From: Streptomyces sp. AC1-42W
Lineage (GTDB): Bacteria; Actinomycetota; Actinomycetes; Streptomycetales; Streptomycetaceae
Direction: 5' to 3'
Assembly: GCF_003248355.1 (NCBI RefSeq)
Contig: NZ_QKWY01000002.1
Coordinates: 744,001 to 808,000, forward strand
DNA: 64,000 nt
Under the pieces are notes generated by a model. The model saw only the letters and a program-made list of their open reading frames with translations, did not search any database and was not told the DNA's origin. Position 1 is the stretch's first letter. The number at the start of each line of letters is the position of its first letter. The position numbers were made by a program, and so were the translations under genes. Positions 1-10,765 of this stretch are shown in pieces.

Positions 1-1
1 G

Positions 2-1126
2 CTCTACGACGGCCGTACGGTCTGGCTGGTGACCGGGCACGCCGAGGCGCGCGCCCTGCTCGCCGACCCCCGGCTCTCGTCCGACCGCGCACACCCCGCG
101 TTCCCGCTCTTCGCGCCCCGGCTGGCCGCGGTCAGACAGCGGCGCGTCGAACTGCTCGGCGTGGACGACCCGGAGCACAACGCGCAGCGCCGCAAGCTCA
201 TCCCGAGCTTCACCGTCCGCCGGACGGCGGCCCTGCGCCCGCGCATCGAGCAGATCGTGGACGGGCTGCTGGACGCGATGGTCGCGCAGGGCCCGCCCGC
301 CGAGCTGGTCGGCGGCTTCGCCCTGCCGGTGCCGTCCATGGTCATCTGCGAGCTGCTCGGGGTGCCGTACGAGGACCACGACTTCTTCGAGGACCGCTCG
401 CGCAGGCTGCTCCGGGGCCCCGGACCGGACGACGTGGTCGCGGCCCGGGAGGACCTGGACGCGTACTTCCGCGAGCTGATCGACGTCAAGCGGCGGCGGA
501 AGCCGGAGCCCGGCGGGCAGGGCGCGCCGGGCGGGCCCGGCGACGGGCTGCTGGACGAGCTGATCGCCGGGCAGCTGGAGGCCGGGACGATGGACGGCGG
601 GGAGCTGGTCCGGCTGGCCGAGATCCTGCTCGTGGCCGGTCACGAGACCACCGCGAACATGATCGCGCTCGGTACGTACACACTGCTGCGGCACCCGGAC
701 CAGCTGGCCCGGTTCACGGCGGGCGACGCCGACGCGGTGCCGGCCGCCGTGGAGGAGCTGCTGCGCTTCCTGTCCATCGCGGACGGGCTCTCGCGGCTGG
801 CCGTCGAGGACATCGAGATCGGCGGGGAGACGGTCCGGGCGGGGGAGGGCGTGCTGCTGTCCACCTCGGTGATCAACCGGGACGCGTCCGTCTTCCCGGA
901 GCCGGACGTGCTGGACCTCGGGCGCGGCGGGCGCAACCACGTGGCGTTCGGGTTCGGCGTCCACCAGTGCCTGGGCCAGAACCTGGCCCGCGCCGAACTG
1001 GAGATCGCGCTGCCGGCCCTCTTCCGCCGCCTGCCGGGGCTGCGGCTCGCGGTGGAGCCGCAGGAGGTCCGGGCCAAGCCGGGGGACACGGTGCAGGGGT
1101 TGCTGGAACTGCCGGTGACCTGGTGA
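2..1126 (+). CDS. Cytochrome P450, 5' end outside window
   Basis: Haem-thiolate monooxygenase, soluble in bacteria, using electrons from a ferredoxin. The reading frame is already open at the window edge (first residues LYDGRTVWLVTGH), so the start codon lies upstream. About 374 residues are present of roughly 400 usual. Visible motifs are the I-helix AGHETTAN, the K-helix ExxR as EELLR, and the haem loop FGFGVHQCLG with its cysteine codon at 968-970. A ferredoxin gene starts 13 bases downstream, so the two form a redox pair. The substrate cannot be read from the sequence. The P450 identity is certain; the subfamily is not assigned. Confidence 0.96.
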   Translation, partial: LYDGRTVWLVTGHAEARALLADPRLSSDRAHPAFPLFAPRLAAVRQRRVELLGVDDPEHNAQRRKLIPSFTVRRTAALRPRIEQIVDGLLDAMVAQGPPAELVGGFALPVPSMVICELLGVPYEDHDFFEDRSRRLLRGPGPDDVVAAREDLDAYFRELIDVKRRRKPEPGGQGAPGGPGDGLLDELIAGQLEAGTMDGGELVRLAEILLVAGHETTANMIALGTYTLLRHPDQLARFTAGDADAVPAAVEELLRFLSIADGLSRLAVEDIEIGGETVRAGEGVLLSTSVINRDASVFPEPDVLDLGRGGRNHVAFGFGVHQCLGQNLARAELEIALPALFRRLPGLRLAVEPQEVRAKPGDTVQGLLELPVTW

Positions 1127-1139
1127 GGAGGGGAGGACG

Positions 1140-1319
1140 ATGAAGATCGCCATCGACAAGGACCTGTGCATCGGCGCCGGGCAGTGCGCGCTGGCCGCGC
1201 CGAAGGTGTTCACCCAGGACGACGACGGCCTGAGCGAACTCCTCCCCGACGCGGAACCGGGCCCGATGGTCGCGGAGGCGGCCCGCGCCTGCCCGGTGGG
1301 GGCGATCAGGATGGAGTAG
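1140..1319 (+). CDS. Small ferredoxin, probably [3Fe-4S], partner of the P450
   Basis: A 59-residue electron-transfer protein that is too short for the larger ORF listings. It begins MKIAIDKDLCIGAGQC and ends ACPVGAIRME. Only three cysteines occupy cluster-ligand positions (C10, C16 and the CP near the C-terminus), the pattern of actinobacterial P450-linked [3Fe-4S] ferredoxins. The start is ATG after a strong aggaggggagg ribosome-binding site. It is co-directional with the P450 and 13 bases behind it, so the two are almost surely co-transcribed. No ferredoxin reductase is nearby. Confidence 0.93.
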   Translation: MKIAIDKDLCIGAGQCALAAPKVFTQDDDGLSELLPDAEPGPMVAEAARACPVGAIRME

Positions 1320-1378
1320 GGCACCGGGAGACAGGACCTGGGGGCGCGGGGTCGCCGCGCGTGGCCCGCAGGGGTTCG

Positions 1379-2026
1379 CTACTTCGTCGGCTTTCTGCCG
1401 GTGATGCCGAGGTGCACCAACAGGGCGAGGTTCGGCTTGAGTTCGGCCTGCTTGACGCCCCAGGCGGTGAACCCCTTCTGGTGCGAGGCGACGCCGGCCA
1501 GCATGACGACCAGCGAGCCGGCCATCGCGGCGGCGCTGACGTCCTTGTCGACCTTGCCCTTCGCCTGGAGTTCCTTCACGGACTCCGTGAGGGAACCGGT
1601 GACGGAGTTGAGGATCTTCATGCGGATCTTGTTGAACCGCTTGTCGCCCTCGGCCGCGCCGAGATCGACCACGCGCAGAATCGCGTCGTTCCGCCGCCAG
1701 AAGTCGAGGAATCCCTCGACGAGTTGTTCGGCGGTCTGCCATCCCGACTTGCCGACCCAGGAACGCCCGGCGACAAGTTCCGTCAGCCCGGAGCCCTCCT
1801 TCGCCATCTCTTCGGCGATTTCGAGGACAGCGCCCTCGACGTCCGGGAAATACTGGTAGAAGGTAGCCGGTGAAGTCCCCGCCTTACGGGCGACGTCGAT
1901 GACTTTGACGTCCCGGTACGGCGAGGAGCTGAGCATCTCGCTGAGGCAGTCGAGCAGCTTCTGCCGCGTCGCCTGGCCGCGCCGACCGGCCACGCGGCCG
2001 TCGACGGTGCGTACTTGTCCTGTCAT
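1379..2026 (-). CDS. TetR-family transcriptional regulator
   Basis: A 215-residue one-component repressor-type protein. The N-terminal helix-turn-helix (about residues 15-60) contains VIDVARKAGTSPATFYQYF, the classic TetR recognition segment. The C-terminal two thirds is the variable ligand and dimer domain, here with no family I recognise. It is convergent with the P450/ferredoxin pair and divergent from the VOC gene, so the shared 305-base upstream region is its most likely target. In S. coelicolor a TetR gene also precedes the kbpA-afsK pair (recalled), which suggests conserved local order. The ligand is unknown. Confidence 0.92.
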   Translation of the reverse strand: MTGQVRTVDGRVAGRRGQATRQKLLDCLSEMLSSSPYRDVKVIDVARKAGTSPATFYQYFPDVEGAVLEIAEEMAKEGSGLTELVAGRSWVGKSGWQTAEQLVEGFLDFWRRNDAILRVVDLGAAEGDKRFNKIRMKILNSVTGSLTESVKELQAKGKVDKDVSAAAMAGSLVVMLAGVASHQKGFTAWGVKQAELKPNLALLVHLGITGRKPTK

Positions 2027-2331
2027 GCCGTCAGCTTACCGACGGGTGAACGGAGCGCGATTTGGCGAGAGCAAATGGGGAATGCGGCCCGCTCGGGGGC
2101 CATTTCGCGGCGGTGCCAAGACCTTTTTTCCGGTTCCTCCTTCTCGCTCATTTCGATCGCGTTCCACCACCCCGCGAACACGGTGTGACGAGTATTGTGA
2201 ACAGCCTGTGGATAACTTCGGTGGGTAACTTTCGAACGCGCGTTTGCCCGGCCGGGTGGCGCCCGGAGCGCGCGCCGTGCGCCGCGCCGTTACGTTGGGT
2301 GGAGCGGGGGACGACGGAAGGATTCGGGCCC
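2027..2331. promoter_or_regulatory. Divergent intergenic region between TetR and VOC genes
   Basis: A 305-base region that must hold the promoters of both flanking genes. It is slightly less GC-rich around 2180-2230. I see no clear dyad that I would call a TetR operator. A single copy of the DnaA-box-like 9-mer TGTGGATAA lies at 2207-2215, which I read as chance. The ribosome-binding site for the VOC gene (ggaagg) lies near 2315. Confidence 0.4.
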
Positions 2332-3132
2332 ATGGCCGCGTTCGCACACTCCGCACCGTGCTGGGTGGATGCGCAGCTCCCCGACCTGGAGGCGGGCAAG
2401 CGCTTCTACGGCGAGCTGTTCGGCTGGACCTTCCGGCCCGCCGAGGGCCGGCGCGCCGACGCCCTCAGCGACGGCAGGCTCGTCGCCGCGCTGGCCGCCA
2501 AGAAGGACGGCCGGATGCCCACCGCCTGGGGCGTCTACTTCGCCACCGACGACATCGAGGCGTCGGTCGCCCGTATCCGCGCGGCCGGCGGCCAGGTGAT
2601 CACCGAACCCGTCCCGGCCGGCCGCTACGGGGTCCTCGCCCAGGCGGCCGATCCGGGCGGCGCCGTCTTCGGCCTCTGGCAGGCCGGGGAGCGCGCGGGC
2701 TTCCAGAAGCAGAACGAACCCGGCTCCTTCTGCTGGACCGAGGTCCACACCCGGAACAAGGACCGCGTCGACCCCTTCTACGAGGAGGTCTTCGGCTTCC
2801 GGGGCGCCGACGTGGACGACTCGCCCCTGGACGTCCCCGACACCGACGAGCACCGCGTGGACTTCCGTACCTGGTCCCCGCCCGGCACCGAACCCGGGCC
2901 CGAGACGGCGGTCGGCGGGCGCGGCGTCATCACGGACGCGTTCCCGGCCGAGTTGCCCAGCCACTTCCTGAGCTACTTCAACGTCACGGACTGCGACGAG
3001 ACCGCCCGTACCGTCCAGCGCCTGGGCGGCCGGGTCACCGAACCGCCGCTCGACATCCCGTACGGGCGGATGGCCGTCCTCCAGGACGACCAGGGTGCCG
3101 AATTCGCCGTACTTCAGGAACCTGTGTCCTGA
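2332..3132 (+). CDS. kbpA: Two-domain VOC (glyoxalase-fold) protein, probable KbpA homologue
   Basis: A 266-residue cytosolic protein made of two vicinal-oxygen-chelate modules, about residues 8-120 and 133-262. Each starts with a W/CWxD or CWTEVHT strand and carries a YGxxxxxxDPxG-like segment. It resembles the mycobacterial CFP30B type. The reading frame is open further upstream, but ATG at 2332 follows ggaagg and fits the family. It sits directly before afsK in the same direction, where S. coelicolor has kbpA, whose product binds AfsK and inhibits its autophosphorylation (recalled). The KbpA assignment therefore rests mainly on position and length; the VOC fold is seen directly. Catalytic activity is unknown. 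Confidence 0.72.
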   Translation: MAAFAHSAPCWVDAQLPDLEAGKRFYGELFGWTFRPAEGRRADALSDGRLVAALAAKKDGRMPTAWGVYFATDDIEASVARIRAAGGQVITEPVPAGRYGVLAQAADPGGAVFGLWQAGERAGFQKQNEPGSFCWTEVHTRNKDRVDPFYEEVFGFRGADVDDSPLDVPDTDEHRVDFRTWSPPGTEPGPETAVGGRGVITDAFPAELPSHFLSYFNVTDCDETARTVQRLGGRVTEPPLDIPYGRMAVLQDDQGAEFAVLQEPVS

Positions 3133-3306
3133 TACGGGGAGAGTGGTACGGGACACCCCGATCCGCCCCCGAGTTCGCAACCGGGGGCCCGGCCAGGAAC
3201 AATCGGGGTGCGCACCGCCGGGGGGCGCTCGGTGATGAGACGCTGCACGCGGCGGGATTTTCGCGGACCTCCGTGCCCGGAGGCCCGTACGGGGAGGTGG
3301 CAAGTA

Positions 3307-5721
<2,415 letters not shown>

Positions 5722-5742
5722 CCCGTACGCGCGGGCCGCGCC

Positions 5743-6354
5743 TCACGCGCCGGGCGGCCCGGCCCCGTCGTCGTCGGGCCGGCGCGGGGCGCCCGGCCGA
5801 GGACCGGTGTACGTGTCGTCGCCCTCCGGCTCCGGCCACGGGCTCGTCTGCACGGACGGGCCCGGCTCCCGCGTCGGCGGCCAGGTGTCCGGCGTACCGG
5901 CCCCCGGCGCGTCGTAAGGCCGCCACCGGGCCCCGGACCGCCCCGACATCACCGCGGCCCCGGCCAGGATCAGCAGCCCGCCGCCCCCGGCGAGCGCCAC
6001 GCCCGGCCCGAGCCCGGAGCCGTCGCCCGTGACCGCCAGGCTGTCGGTCGTCTGGAAGACGCGGACCATCCACAGCACCGTGAACCCGAGCACCACCACG
6101 CCCCCCAGGGCGACGAGCGAGCGCGAGCGCAGGGCCACCCCGACCGCGGTCACCGCCGCCGCGCACAGCAACGGCAGCCAGAGCGAACCGAAGAGCCCGC
6201 CGGGACGCGCACCGGTCGCACCGGTTCCGTCGAAGAGGTCGCCCAGCCGGTAGTGCCGCCCGAGGCGGCCGTCGTACCAGTCACGGAAGGGGCTCAGCAC
6301 GGCGGCCGCCGCTCCGGCGAGAGCGAGGACCGCACCGAGGACATTGCGGATCAT
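5743..6354 (-). CDS. Small membrane protein, unknown function
   Basis: A 203-residue protein with about four hydrophobic spans: residues 4-22, a pair around 55-100, and one at about 115-140. The tail is hydrophilic, Pro/Asp-rich and cytosolic-looking, and ends DDDGAGPPGA. The frame extends upstream, but ATG at 6354 follows ggaggt and gives a natural membrane start MIRNVLGAVLAL. It is convergent with afsK and lies in the afsK-afsS interval. It might modulate the kinase, but that is only a positional guess. No domain is recognised. Confidence 0.75.
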   Translation of the reverse strand: MIRNVLGAVLALAGAAAAVLSPFRDWYDGRLGRHYRLGDLFDGTGATGARPGGLFGSLWLPLLCAAAVTAVGVALRSRSLVALGGVVVLGFTVLWMVRVFQTTDSLAVTGDGSGLGPGVALAGGGGLLILAGAAVMSGRSGARWRPYDAPGAGTPDTWPPTREPGPSVQTSPWPEPEGDDTYTGPRPGAPRRPDDDGAGPPGA

Positions 6355-6571
6355 TTCCGTACCTCCGGGACCTCCGGGTGCGTATCGGCGCTCTCGCTCC
6401 GACGCTACGCCGCGCGTGTGACGGCCGCCACCAGACGGAGACGAGACCGTGACAGGGCCATGACCGGGCTGCCGGAGCCGCGCGCCATGCTGTGCGCTAC
6501 GGTGCCGTGTCGCCCGGCCGCAGGGCCGGCAACACACCGAAACGGAAGAGAAGCGGACAAACGGGGGTTCG
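6355..6571. promoter_or_regulatory. Divergent promoter region, membrane protein and secreted protein
   Basis: 217 bases between divergently read genes at 5743-6354 and 6572-7105. No operator-like dyad stands out. Confidence 0.35.
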
Positions 6572-7105
6572 ATGAGACGGCAGCACGTGAAGCTGACGGT
6601 GGTCCTGGTCGCGGTGGTACTCGCGCTGACCGGCTTCTCCAGCGGCAGCCACGGAGGAAAGGGCAAGAGCAAGAGCAGGTCGAGCCACGGCGGGGGCGGC
6701 GGCGGATGCTCCAACTCCAAGAAGAGCAACGGCACGTACCACGACACGGACTCGGACACCGACTACGGCTCGTCGAGCGGCTCCTCGGGCTCCACGTACG
6801 CCGACCCCACGCCCACCGCGACGGACGCGCCGAAGGTGTACGTGTTCCGCTGCGCGCAGCCGGCGAAGGGCAAGCGCAAGGCGTACACGGCCTCCACGGT
6901 CCGGCTGACGGCGGTCACCGCCGGGACGCACACCTACGAGGTCGACGTGTCCTTCCTGGACGCCATGGGCAACCTGGTCGACACGGGTGAGGCGACCGTG
7001 GAGGCGGACGGCGGCGAGACGAAGACGGTCTCGGTACGCATGGACAGCCCGCGCACGGTGGCCCGCGTGAAGAAGTGCAAGGTCACGGCGGAACTCAGCT
7101 ACTGA
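6572..7105 (+). CDS. Secreted small protein, unknown function
   Basis: A 177-residue protein with an N-terminal signal peptide (charged MRRQHVK, then a hydrophobic core to about residue 23). A low-complexity Gly/Ser/Lys stretch includes a run of six glycines before a cysteine. The C-terminal half looks like a beta-rich extracellular domain (about 90-175) with two more cysteines in FRCAQP and KKCKV, probably a disulfide pair. I recognise no family. It is followed at once by a strong hairpin terminator and is convergent with afsS. Export is well supported; the role is unknown. Confidence 0.72.
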   Translation: MRRQHVKLTVVLVAVVLALTGFSSGSHGGKGKSKSRSSHGGGGGGCSNSKKSNGTYHDTDSDTDYGSSSGSSGSTYADPTPTATDAPKVYVFRCAQPAKGKRKAYTASTVRLTAVTAGTHTYEVDVSFLDAMGNLVDTGEATVEADGGETKTVSVRMDSPRTVARVKKCKVTAELSY

Positions 7106-7117
7106 CCCGGAACACAC

Positions 7118-7158
7118 AACGGCCGCGACGGCTCCCCCTCCGCGCCGCCGCGGCCGTT
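7118..7158 (+). terminator. Hairpin terminator between the secreted-protein gene and afsS
   Basis: Stem aacggccgcg (7118-7127) pairs with cgcggccgtt (7149-7158), with an inner extension and followed by ttcccccc. It is 12 bases after the stop codon of the secreted-protein gene and lies between convergent genes, so it may act in both directions. Confidence 0.7.
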
Positions 7159-7185
7159 CCCCCCGTACCCCCGTCGATGTGCGGC

Positions 7186-7365
7186 TTAGTTGGCCGGCTC
7201 GCTCGTCGCGTGCGTGTCGAGCGGCTTTATCTCGCCACCGGTGGCGTGGATGTCCAGCGGCTCGACGGTGGCGTGCGTGTCCTGCGTCGTCAGATCCGCG
7301 TCCCCGCCGGTGGCGTGGGTGTCCGCGGGCTTGAAGATCGGGTCGGTCTTCTTCTTGTCACCCAT
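7186..7365 (-). CDS. afsS: AfsS, sigma-like regulatory peptide with D-T-H-A-T repeats
   Basis: A 59-residue protein (MGDKKKTDPIFK...) with four copies of D-T/I-H-A-T at residues 15, 29, 38 and 50. AfsS of S. coelicolor is a 63-residue sigma-like protein built of T-x-D-x-H-A-x repeats. Its gene is the direct AfsR target and it stimulates antibiotic production pleiotropically (recalled). The start is ATG at 7365 after ggag. A candidate AfsR box lies about 170 bases upstream at 7538-7557. It keeps the expected strand relative to afsR (both minus, afsR upstream), but 10 kb of other genes now lies between them. How AfsS acts is not established. Confidence 0.85.
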   Translation of the reverse strand: MGDKKKTDPIFKPADTHATGGDADLTTQDTHATVEPLDIHATGGEIKPLDTHATSEPAN

Positions 7366-7537
7366 GTGGCATCTCCGTTGTGGCTGGCGTTGTTGCGTGG
7401 AGGGGCCCGTCCGGCTGTTCCCCCGTGGACTGCCGGATGGGCCCCTGTCAGGGCCGCTCACCTTAGTGGTCTGGCCACTGGTCGTCCCGCCTGCCCCCCG
7501 ACGCGACGGATCGACAGGCATGAGCTTGCCGTCCGGT

Positions 7538-7557
7538 GATAAACGAACGATGAACGC
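7538..7557 (-). promoter_or_regulatory. Candidate AfsR box in the afsS promoter
   Basis: Read on the minus strand this is GCGTTCATCGTTCGTTTATC, two copies of CGTTyATC 11 bases apart. The tandem 11-base spacing is what OmpR/SARP-type winged-helix regulators such as AfsR recognise, and afsS is the known AfsR target. A -10 element would fall near 7510, giving a leader of about 130-140 bases. I see no second copy upstream of the RiPP precursor genes. The assignment is inferred from repeat geometry and context. Confidence 0.55.
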
Positions 7558-7605
7558 GAGGGTGGGCGGGAACCGAGTTCTTTCCGGCCGACCGCCGACC
7601 GGGGT

Positions 7606-9048
7606 TCACGCGGGAGCGAGACCGGGCGCCGTGCGCCGGCCGTGGTGGCGCCGGAGGGCGGTGAGGGCGGCGTAGTAGCCGCACATGCCGTGTACGGAGG
7701 GGCCGGGCGGCGTGGAGGCCGAACAGAGGTAGACGCCGGGGAGGGGAGTGGCGTAGGGGTTGGGCCGCAGGGCCGGCCGGGCGAGGACTTGGCGCAGGGT
7801 GAGGGCGCCGCCGCCGATGTCGCCACCGATGTAGTTGGGGTTGTAGGCGGCGTACCGGGTGGCCGGGATGCCTCGGGAGGCGAGGATGGTGTCGGTGAAG
7901 CCGGGGGCGTGTTCCTCGATGCGCCGGCGGATGAGGTCGACGGGGTCGCGGGAGTCGCCGTGGGGGACGTGCGCGTAGGCCCAGACGGGTCGCTTGCCCG
8001 CTGCGGCGCGGGTGGGGTCGGTGACCGCGGGGTCGACGACCAGGATGAACGGGGTGTCCGCAGGGTGACCGGCGGCAGTGGTGTTCTCGGCGCGGTGGAT
8101 GTCGTAACGGGTGCCGCCGAGGTGGACGGTGCCGGCCTGCCCCGGCAGCGAGTGGGTCCAGGGGATGGGGCCGGAGACCAGGAAGTCGGCCTTGGCGGCG
8201 CCGGGGCCGTGCCGGAAGCGGGCCAGGGCGCGGGCGTAGCGGGTCGGCAGCCGGGGTCCGGCCAGGTCGATCAGGCCGGTGGGGCTCGTGTCGAGCATGA
8301 TCAGGGGGATACCGGAGAGTTCGGCGAGGTCCCGGACCCGGTGACCGGTGTGGAAAGTACCGCCGTGCGCGGTGATGTCGGCGGCCAGGGCTTCGGCGAT
8401 GCGTACGCTGCCGCCTTCGGGCAGGGGCCAGCCTGTGCTGTGAGCGGTGTGCCCGAGCAGCATCGCGACGGCTGCTGAAGCCAGTGAGGGGAGTCGTCCG
8501 ACGGCGTGCGCGGCGACTCCCGCGAACAGGGCCCGGGCTTCGGGCGTGGTGAAGGGCGAGCGGCGTCGTGCGTGGGCGATGACGCGCGGGGCCAGCAGAG
8601 CCGGTGCGGCGGGCCCCGGGGGGAGGGCGCGTTGGTTGGAGAGGAGCAGGCCGGACACTTCCCGGGTGCGGGCGACGAGCGGGGCCATGAGCCGGGTCCA
8701 GTGAGGCCCATCGGGTCCGAGATGCTCGGCGGTGCGGGCGAGGCTGCGCCAGGCGGCGGTGGCGTGTCCGGCGGGCAGGGGATGCGCGTAGGGGATGTCG
8801 GGTTGCAGGAGACGCACGCCGCGCCGGGGCAGATCGAAGGCGCGGAAGAACGGGGAGGCGGCGGCCATGGGGTGGATCGCGGAGCAGATGTCGTGCACGA
8901 CGTCGCTGTCGAACAGAGAGGTGGTCCGCAGGCCGCCGCCGATGGTGTCGGCCTGTTCGAAGAGGGCGACCTTCAGGCCGGCTCGGGCGAGGGTGACGGC
9001 GGCGGCCAGCCCGTTGGGGCCGGTACCGACGACGGCGGCGTCAGTCAT
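7606..9048 (-). CDS. FAD-dependent oxidoreductase of the phytoene-desaturase (CrtI) type
   Basis: A 480-residue flavoprotein. The N-terminal Rossmann motif is VVGTGPNGLAAA (about residues 6-17), followed by the acidic strand end FEQADTIGGG. The C-terminus has the family's FAD-closing segment, GVYLCSASTPPGPSVHGMCG. It begins within the last 8 bases of the ABC exporter gene, so it is translationally coupled to the RiPP-like operon and is its last gene. No carotenoid genes are nearby, so a tailoring role on the peptide (desaturation or other oxidation) is the natural inference. The substrate is unproven. The frame extends further upstream, but the ATG at 9048 starts exactly at the nucleotide-binding fold. 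Confidence 0.85.
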   Translation of the reverse strand: MTDAAVVGTGPNGLAAAVTLARAGLKVALFEQADTIGGGLRTTSLFDSDVVHDICSAIHPMAAASPFFRAFDLPRRGVRLLQPDIPYAHPLPAGHATAAWRSLARTAEHLGPDGPHWTRLMAPLVARTREVSGLLLSNQRALPPGPAAPALLAPRVIAHARRRSPFTTPEARALFAGVAAHAVGRLPSLASAAVAMLLGHTAHSTGWPLPEGGSVRIAEALAADITAHGGTFHTGHRVRDLAELSGIPLIMLDTSPTGLIDLAGPRLPTRYARALARFRHGPGAAKADFLVSGPIPWTHSLPGQAGTVHLGGTRYDIHRAENTTAAGHPADTPFILVVDPAVTDPTRAAAGKRPVWAYAHVPHGDSRDPVDLIRRRIEEHAPGFTDTILASRGIPATRYAAYNPNYIGGDIGGGALTLRQVLARPALRPNPYATPLPGVYLCSASTPPGPSVHGMCGYYAALTALRRHHGRRTAPGLAPA

Positions 9049-10765
9049 GAGGCGTGCCCGCGGGAATGAGCTGCTGGCCGGCCAGACGCCGGTAGGTGTC
9101 GTCCGCCTCCATGAGTTGGGTGTGCGTCCCCTCTGCTCGCAGTCGCCCGTTCTCGACGACCAGGATGCGGTCGGCCTCCAGGGTGGTGGTGATGCGGTGC
9201 GCGATGGCCAGGACCTGGCAGCGGGTGCCGATGGCGGTGATGGCCCGGCGCAGTGCCGTCTCGGAGTCGGCGTCCAGGTTCGAGGTGGGCTCGTCGAGGA
9301 GCAGTACGTCGGGTCGGGCGAGCAGGGCGCGCGCGATGGCCAGCCGCTGGCGTTGTCCGCCGGACAGGCCGATGCCGCCTTCGCCGAGTGCGGTCTGCAG
9401 ACCTTGGGGGAGACCGGCGACGACATCGGTCAGGTGAGCCGCGGCGAGTGCGTCGCGGATCTCGGAGTCGGAGGCGTCGGGGTGGGCGTAGGTGAGGTTC
9501 TCGCGAACCGTGCCGCGCATGAGCGGGGCGTCCTGTTCGACGAGCCCGATGCGGGAGCGCAGGTTCTCCAGCGGCAGGGTGGTGATGTCCACGCCATGGA
9601 CGCGTATGACGCCCTGGTCGGGGTGCTGGAAGCGTTCGAGGAGTTGGAAGAGCGTCGTCTTTCCCGATCCGGACGGCCCCACGATGGCGGTCAGCCCGGT
9701 GGGCGGCAGTGCGAAGGAGACGTCCGACAGGGCCGGGGGGCTCTGTGCGGGGTAGGCGAAGGTGACGGCGTCGAACTCGACGGCCGGTGTGTTCTTCCCC
9801 GGAGCCGGCCGGGCCTCGTGGCGTCCGGAGGGTTCCTGGTCGATGGTGGCCAGGTCCTCGATCCGGTCGATGGCGGCGCGTCCTTGCTGGTACTCGCCCA
9901 TGGCCATGAACAGCATGACCAGAGGAGATACCAGATAAAACAGGTACATGATGAACGCGGTGAGGTCCGCGATCATCATGTCGCCGGTGGCGGTGCGGGC
10001 CATTCCCCAGGCGATCACGACCGCGAGGGAGACTTGGGTGCCGACGTTCATGACGGGCATGAGCATGGCAGAGAGCCGGGTGACCCGGATTCCGCTCGTT
10101 CGAGCCGCGTCGGCCAGGCCGCGCAGGTGGTCGGCTTCACGCTGTTCGGCACGGGAGGCCTTGACGGTCGTCAGCGCACCGAGTACGCGCAGCATTCCGG
10201 AACCGTAGCGGCTGGTGTCCTCCCGGTTTGCCACGGCCGCGGCGCGGACGGCGCGAGCCAGGGTGAGGGCGGCGGCCGAGGCGATTCCCAGGCACACCGC
10301 GGTGGCCAGCAGCATCCGCCAGTCGAGCCAGGCCATCACTGCGATGCAGCCGATGGTAGTGAACCCCGCAGTGACCATTTGCGCGACGGACGAGGACAGC
10401 GCGACGCGGGCCAACGAGGTGTCGGAGATGGTGCGGGTGAAGACGTCCCCGTGTTCGCGCTGGTGGAACGCCCGCAGCTGCGCGTGCAGCAGCCGTCCGG
10501 TGAGCGTCGTGCGCAGGTCGAAGACGATGTTCTCGCCGGCCCGGCCGATCAGGTAGGCGTGGCCGGCGGCGAGTACGGCGTCGGCGGCGAACAGTGTGGC
10601 GATCAGCACGATGGGGCCGGTCAGGGCGTCGTCCGCGGAGACCGCTTCGATCAGATCGCCAATGAGCAGCGGCTGCAGGAGGGTGGCTGCCGTGCCCAGG
10701 AGGCCGAGCAGGGCACCGAGGACGAGCAGCAGTCGCTGACGGCCGACGACGGCGCGGAGGTTCAT
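9041..10765 (-). CDS. ABC exporter, fused membrane and ATPase domains (LinT/CypT-like)
   Basis: A 574-residue half-transporter. The transmembrane domain (about 1-310, six spans expected) begins MNLRAVVGRQRLLLVLGALL. The ATPase domain has Walker A GPSGSGKTT, signature LSGGQRQRLAIARAL and Walker B VLLLDEPTSNLD. No N-terminal peptidase C39 domain is present, so the leader would be cut by another enzyme. ATG at 10765 overlaps the methyltransferase stop in an ATGA, showing operon coupling. By analogy with cypemycin and other linaridin clusters it would export the mature peptide. It is probably a homodimer in the cytoplasmic membrane. Confidence 0.88.
   Translation of the reverse strand: MNLRAVVGRQRLLLVLGALLGLLGTAATLLQPLLIGDLIEAVSADDALTGPIVLIATLFAADAVLAAGHAYLIGRAGENIVFDLRTTLTGRLLHAQLRAFHQREHGDVFTRTISDTSLARVALSSSVAQMVTAGFTTIGCIAVMAWLDWRMLLATAVCLGIASAAALTLARAVRAAAVANREDTSRYGSGMLRVLGALTTVKASRAEQREADHLRGLADAARTSGIRVTRLSAMLMPVMNVGTQVSLAVVIAWGMARTATGDMMIADLTAFIMYLFYLVSPLVMLFMAMGEYQQGRAAIDRIEDLATIDQEPSGRHEARPAPGKNTPAVEFDAVTFAYPAQSPPALSDVSFALPPTGLTAIVGPSGSGKTTLFQLLERFQHPDQGVIRVHGVDITTLPLENLRSRIGLVEQDAPLMRGTVRENLTYAHPDASDSEIRDALAAAHLTDVVAGLPQGLQTALGEGGIGLSGGQRQRLAIARALLARPDVLLLDEPTSNLDADSETALRRAITAIGTRCQVLAIAHRITTTLEADRILVVENGRLRAEGTHTQLMEADDTYRRLAGQQLIPAGTPHD

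Noticed and set aside
4..489. Many long antisense and out-of-frame ORFs across the window, e.g. 2290-5715 on the minus strand
   Set aside because: High GC suppresses stop codons. These frames lie opposite well-supported genes and have low-complexity Arg/Gly/Pro-rich translations.
2207..2215. TGTGGATAA, a perfect complement of the DnaA box TTATCCACA
   Set aside because: It is a single copy with no cluster of boxes, AT-rich element or origin-type genes nearby, so chance is the simpler explanation.
7186..7365. The DTHAT-repeat peptide as a multi-core RiPP precursor
   Set aside because: Repeats invite that idea, but size, repeat type and position near afsK and afsR identify it better as AfsS.
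7606..9048. Carotenoid biosynthesis locus
   Set aside because: The CrtI-type flavoprotein has no phytoene synthase, cyclase or GGPP synthase nearby and is coupled to the RiPP exporter.
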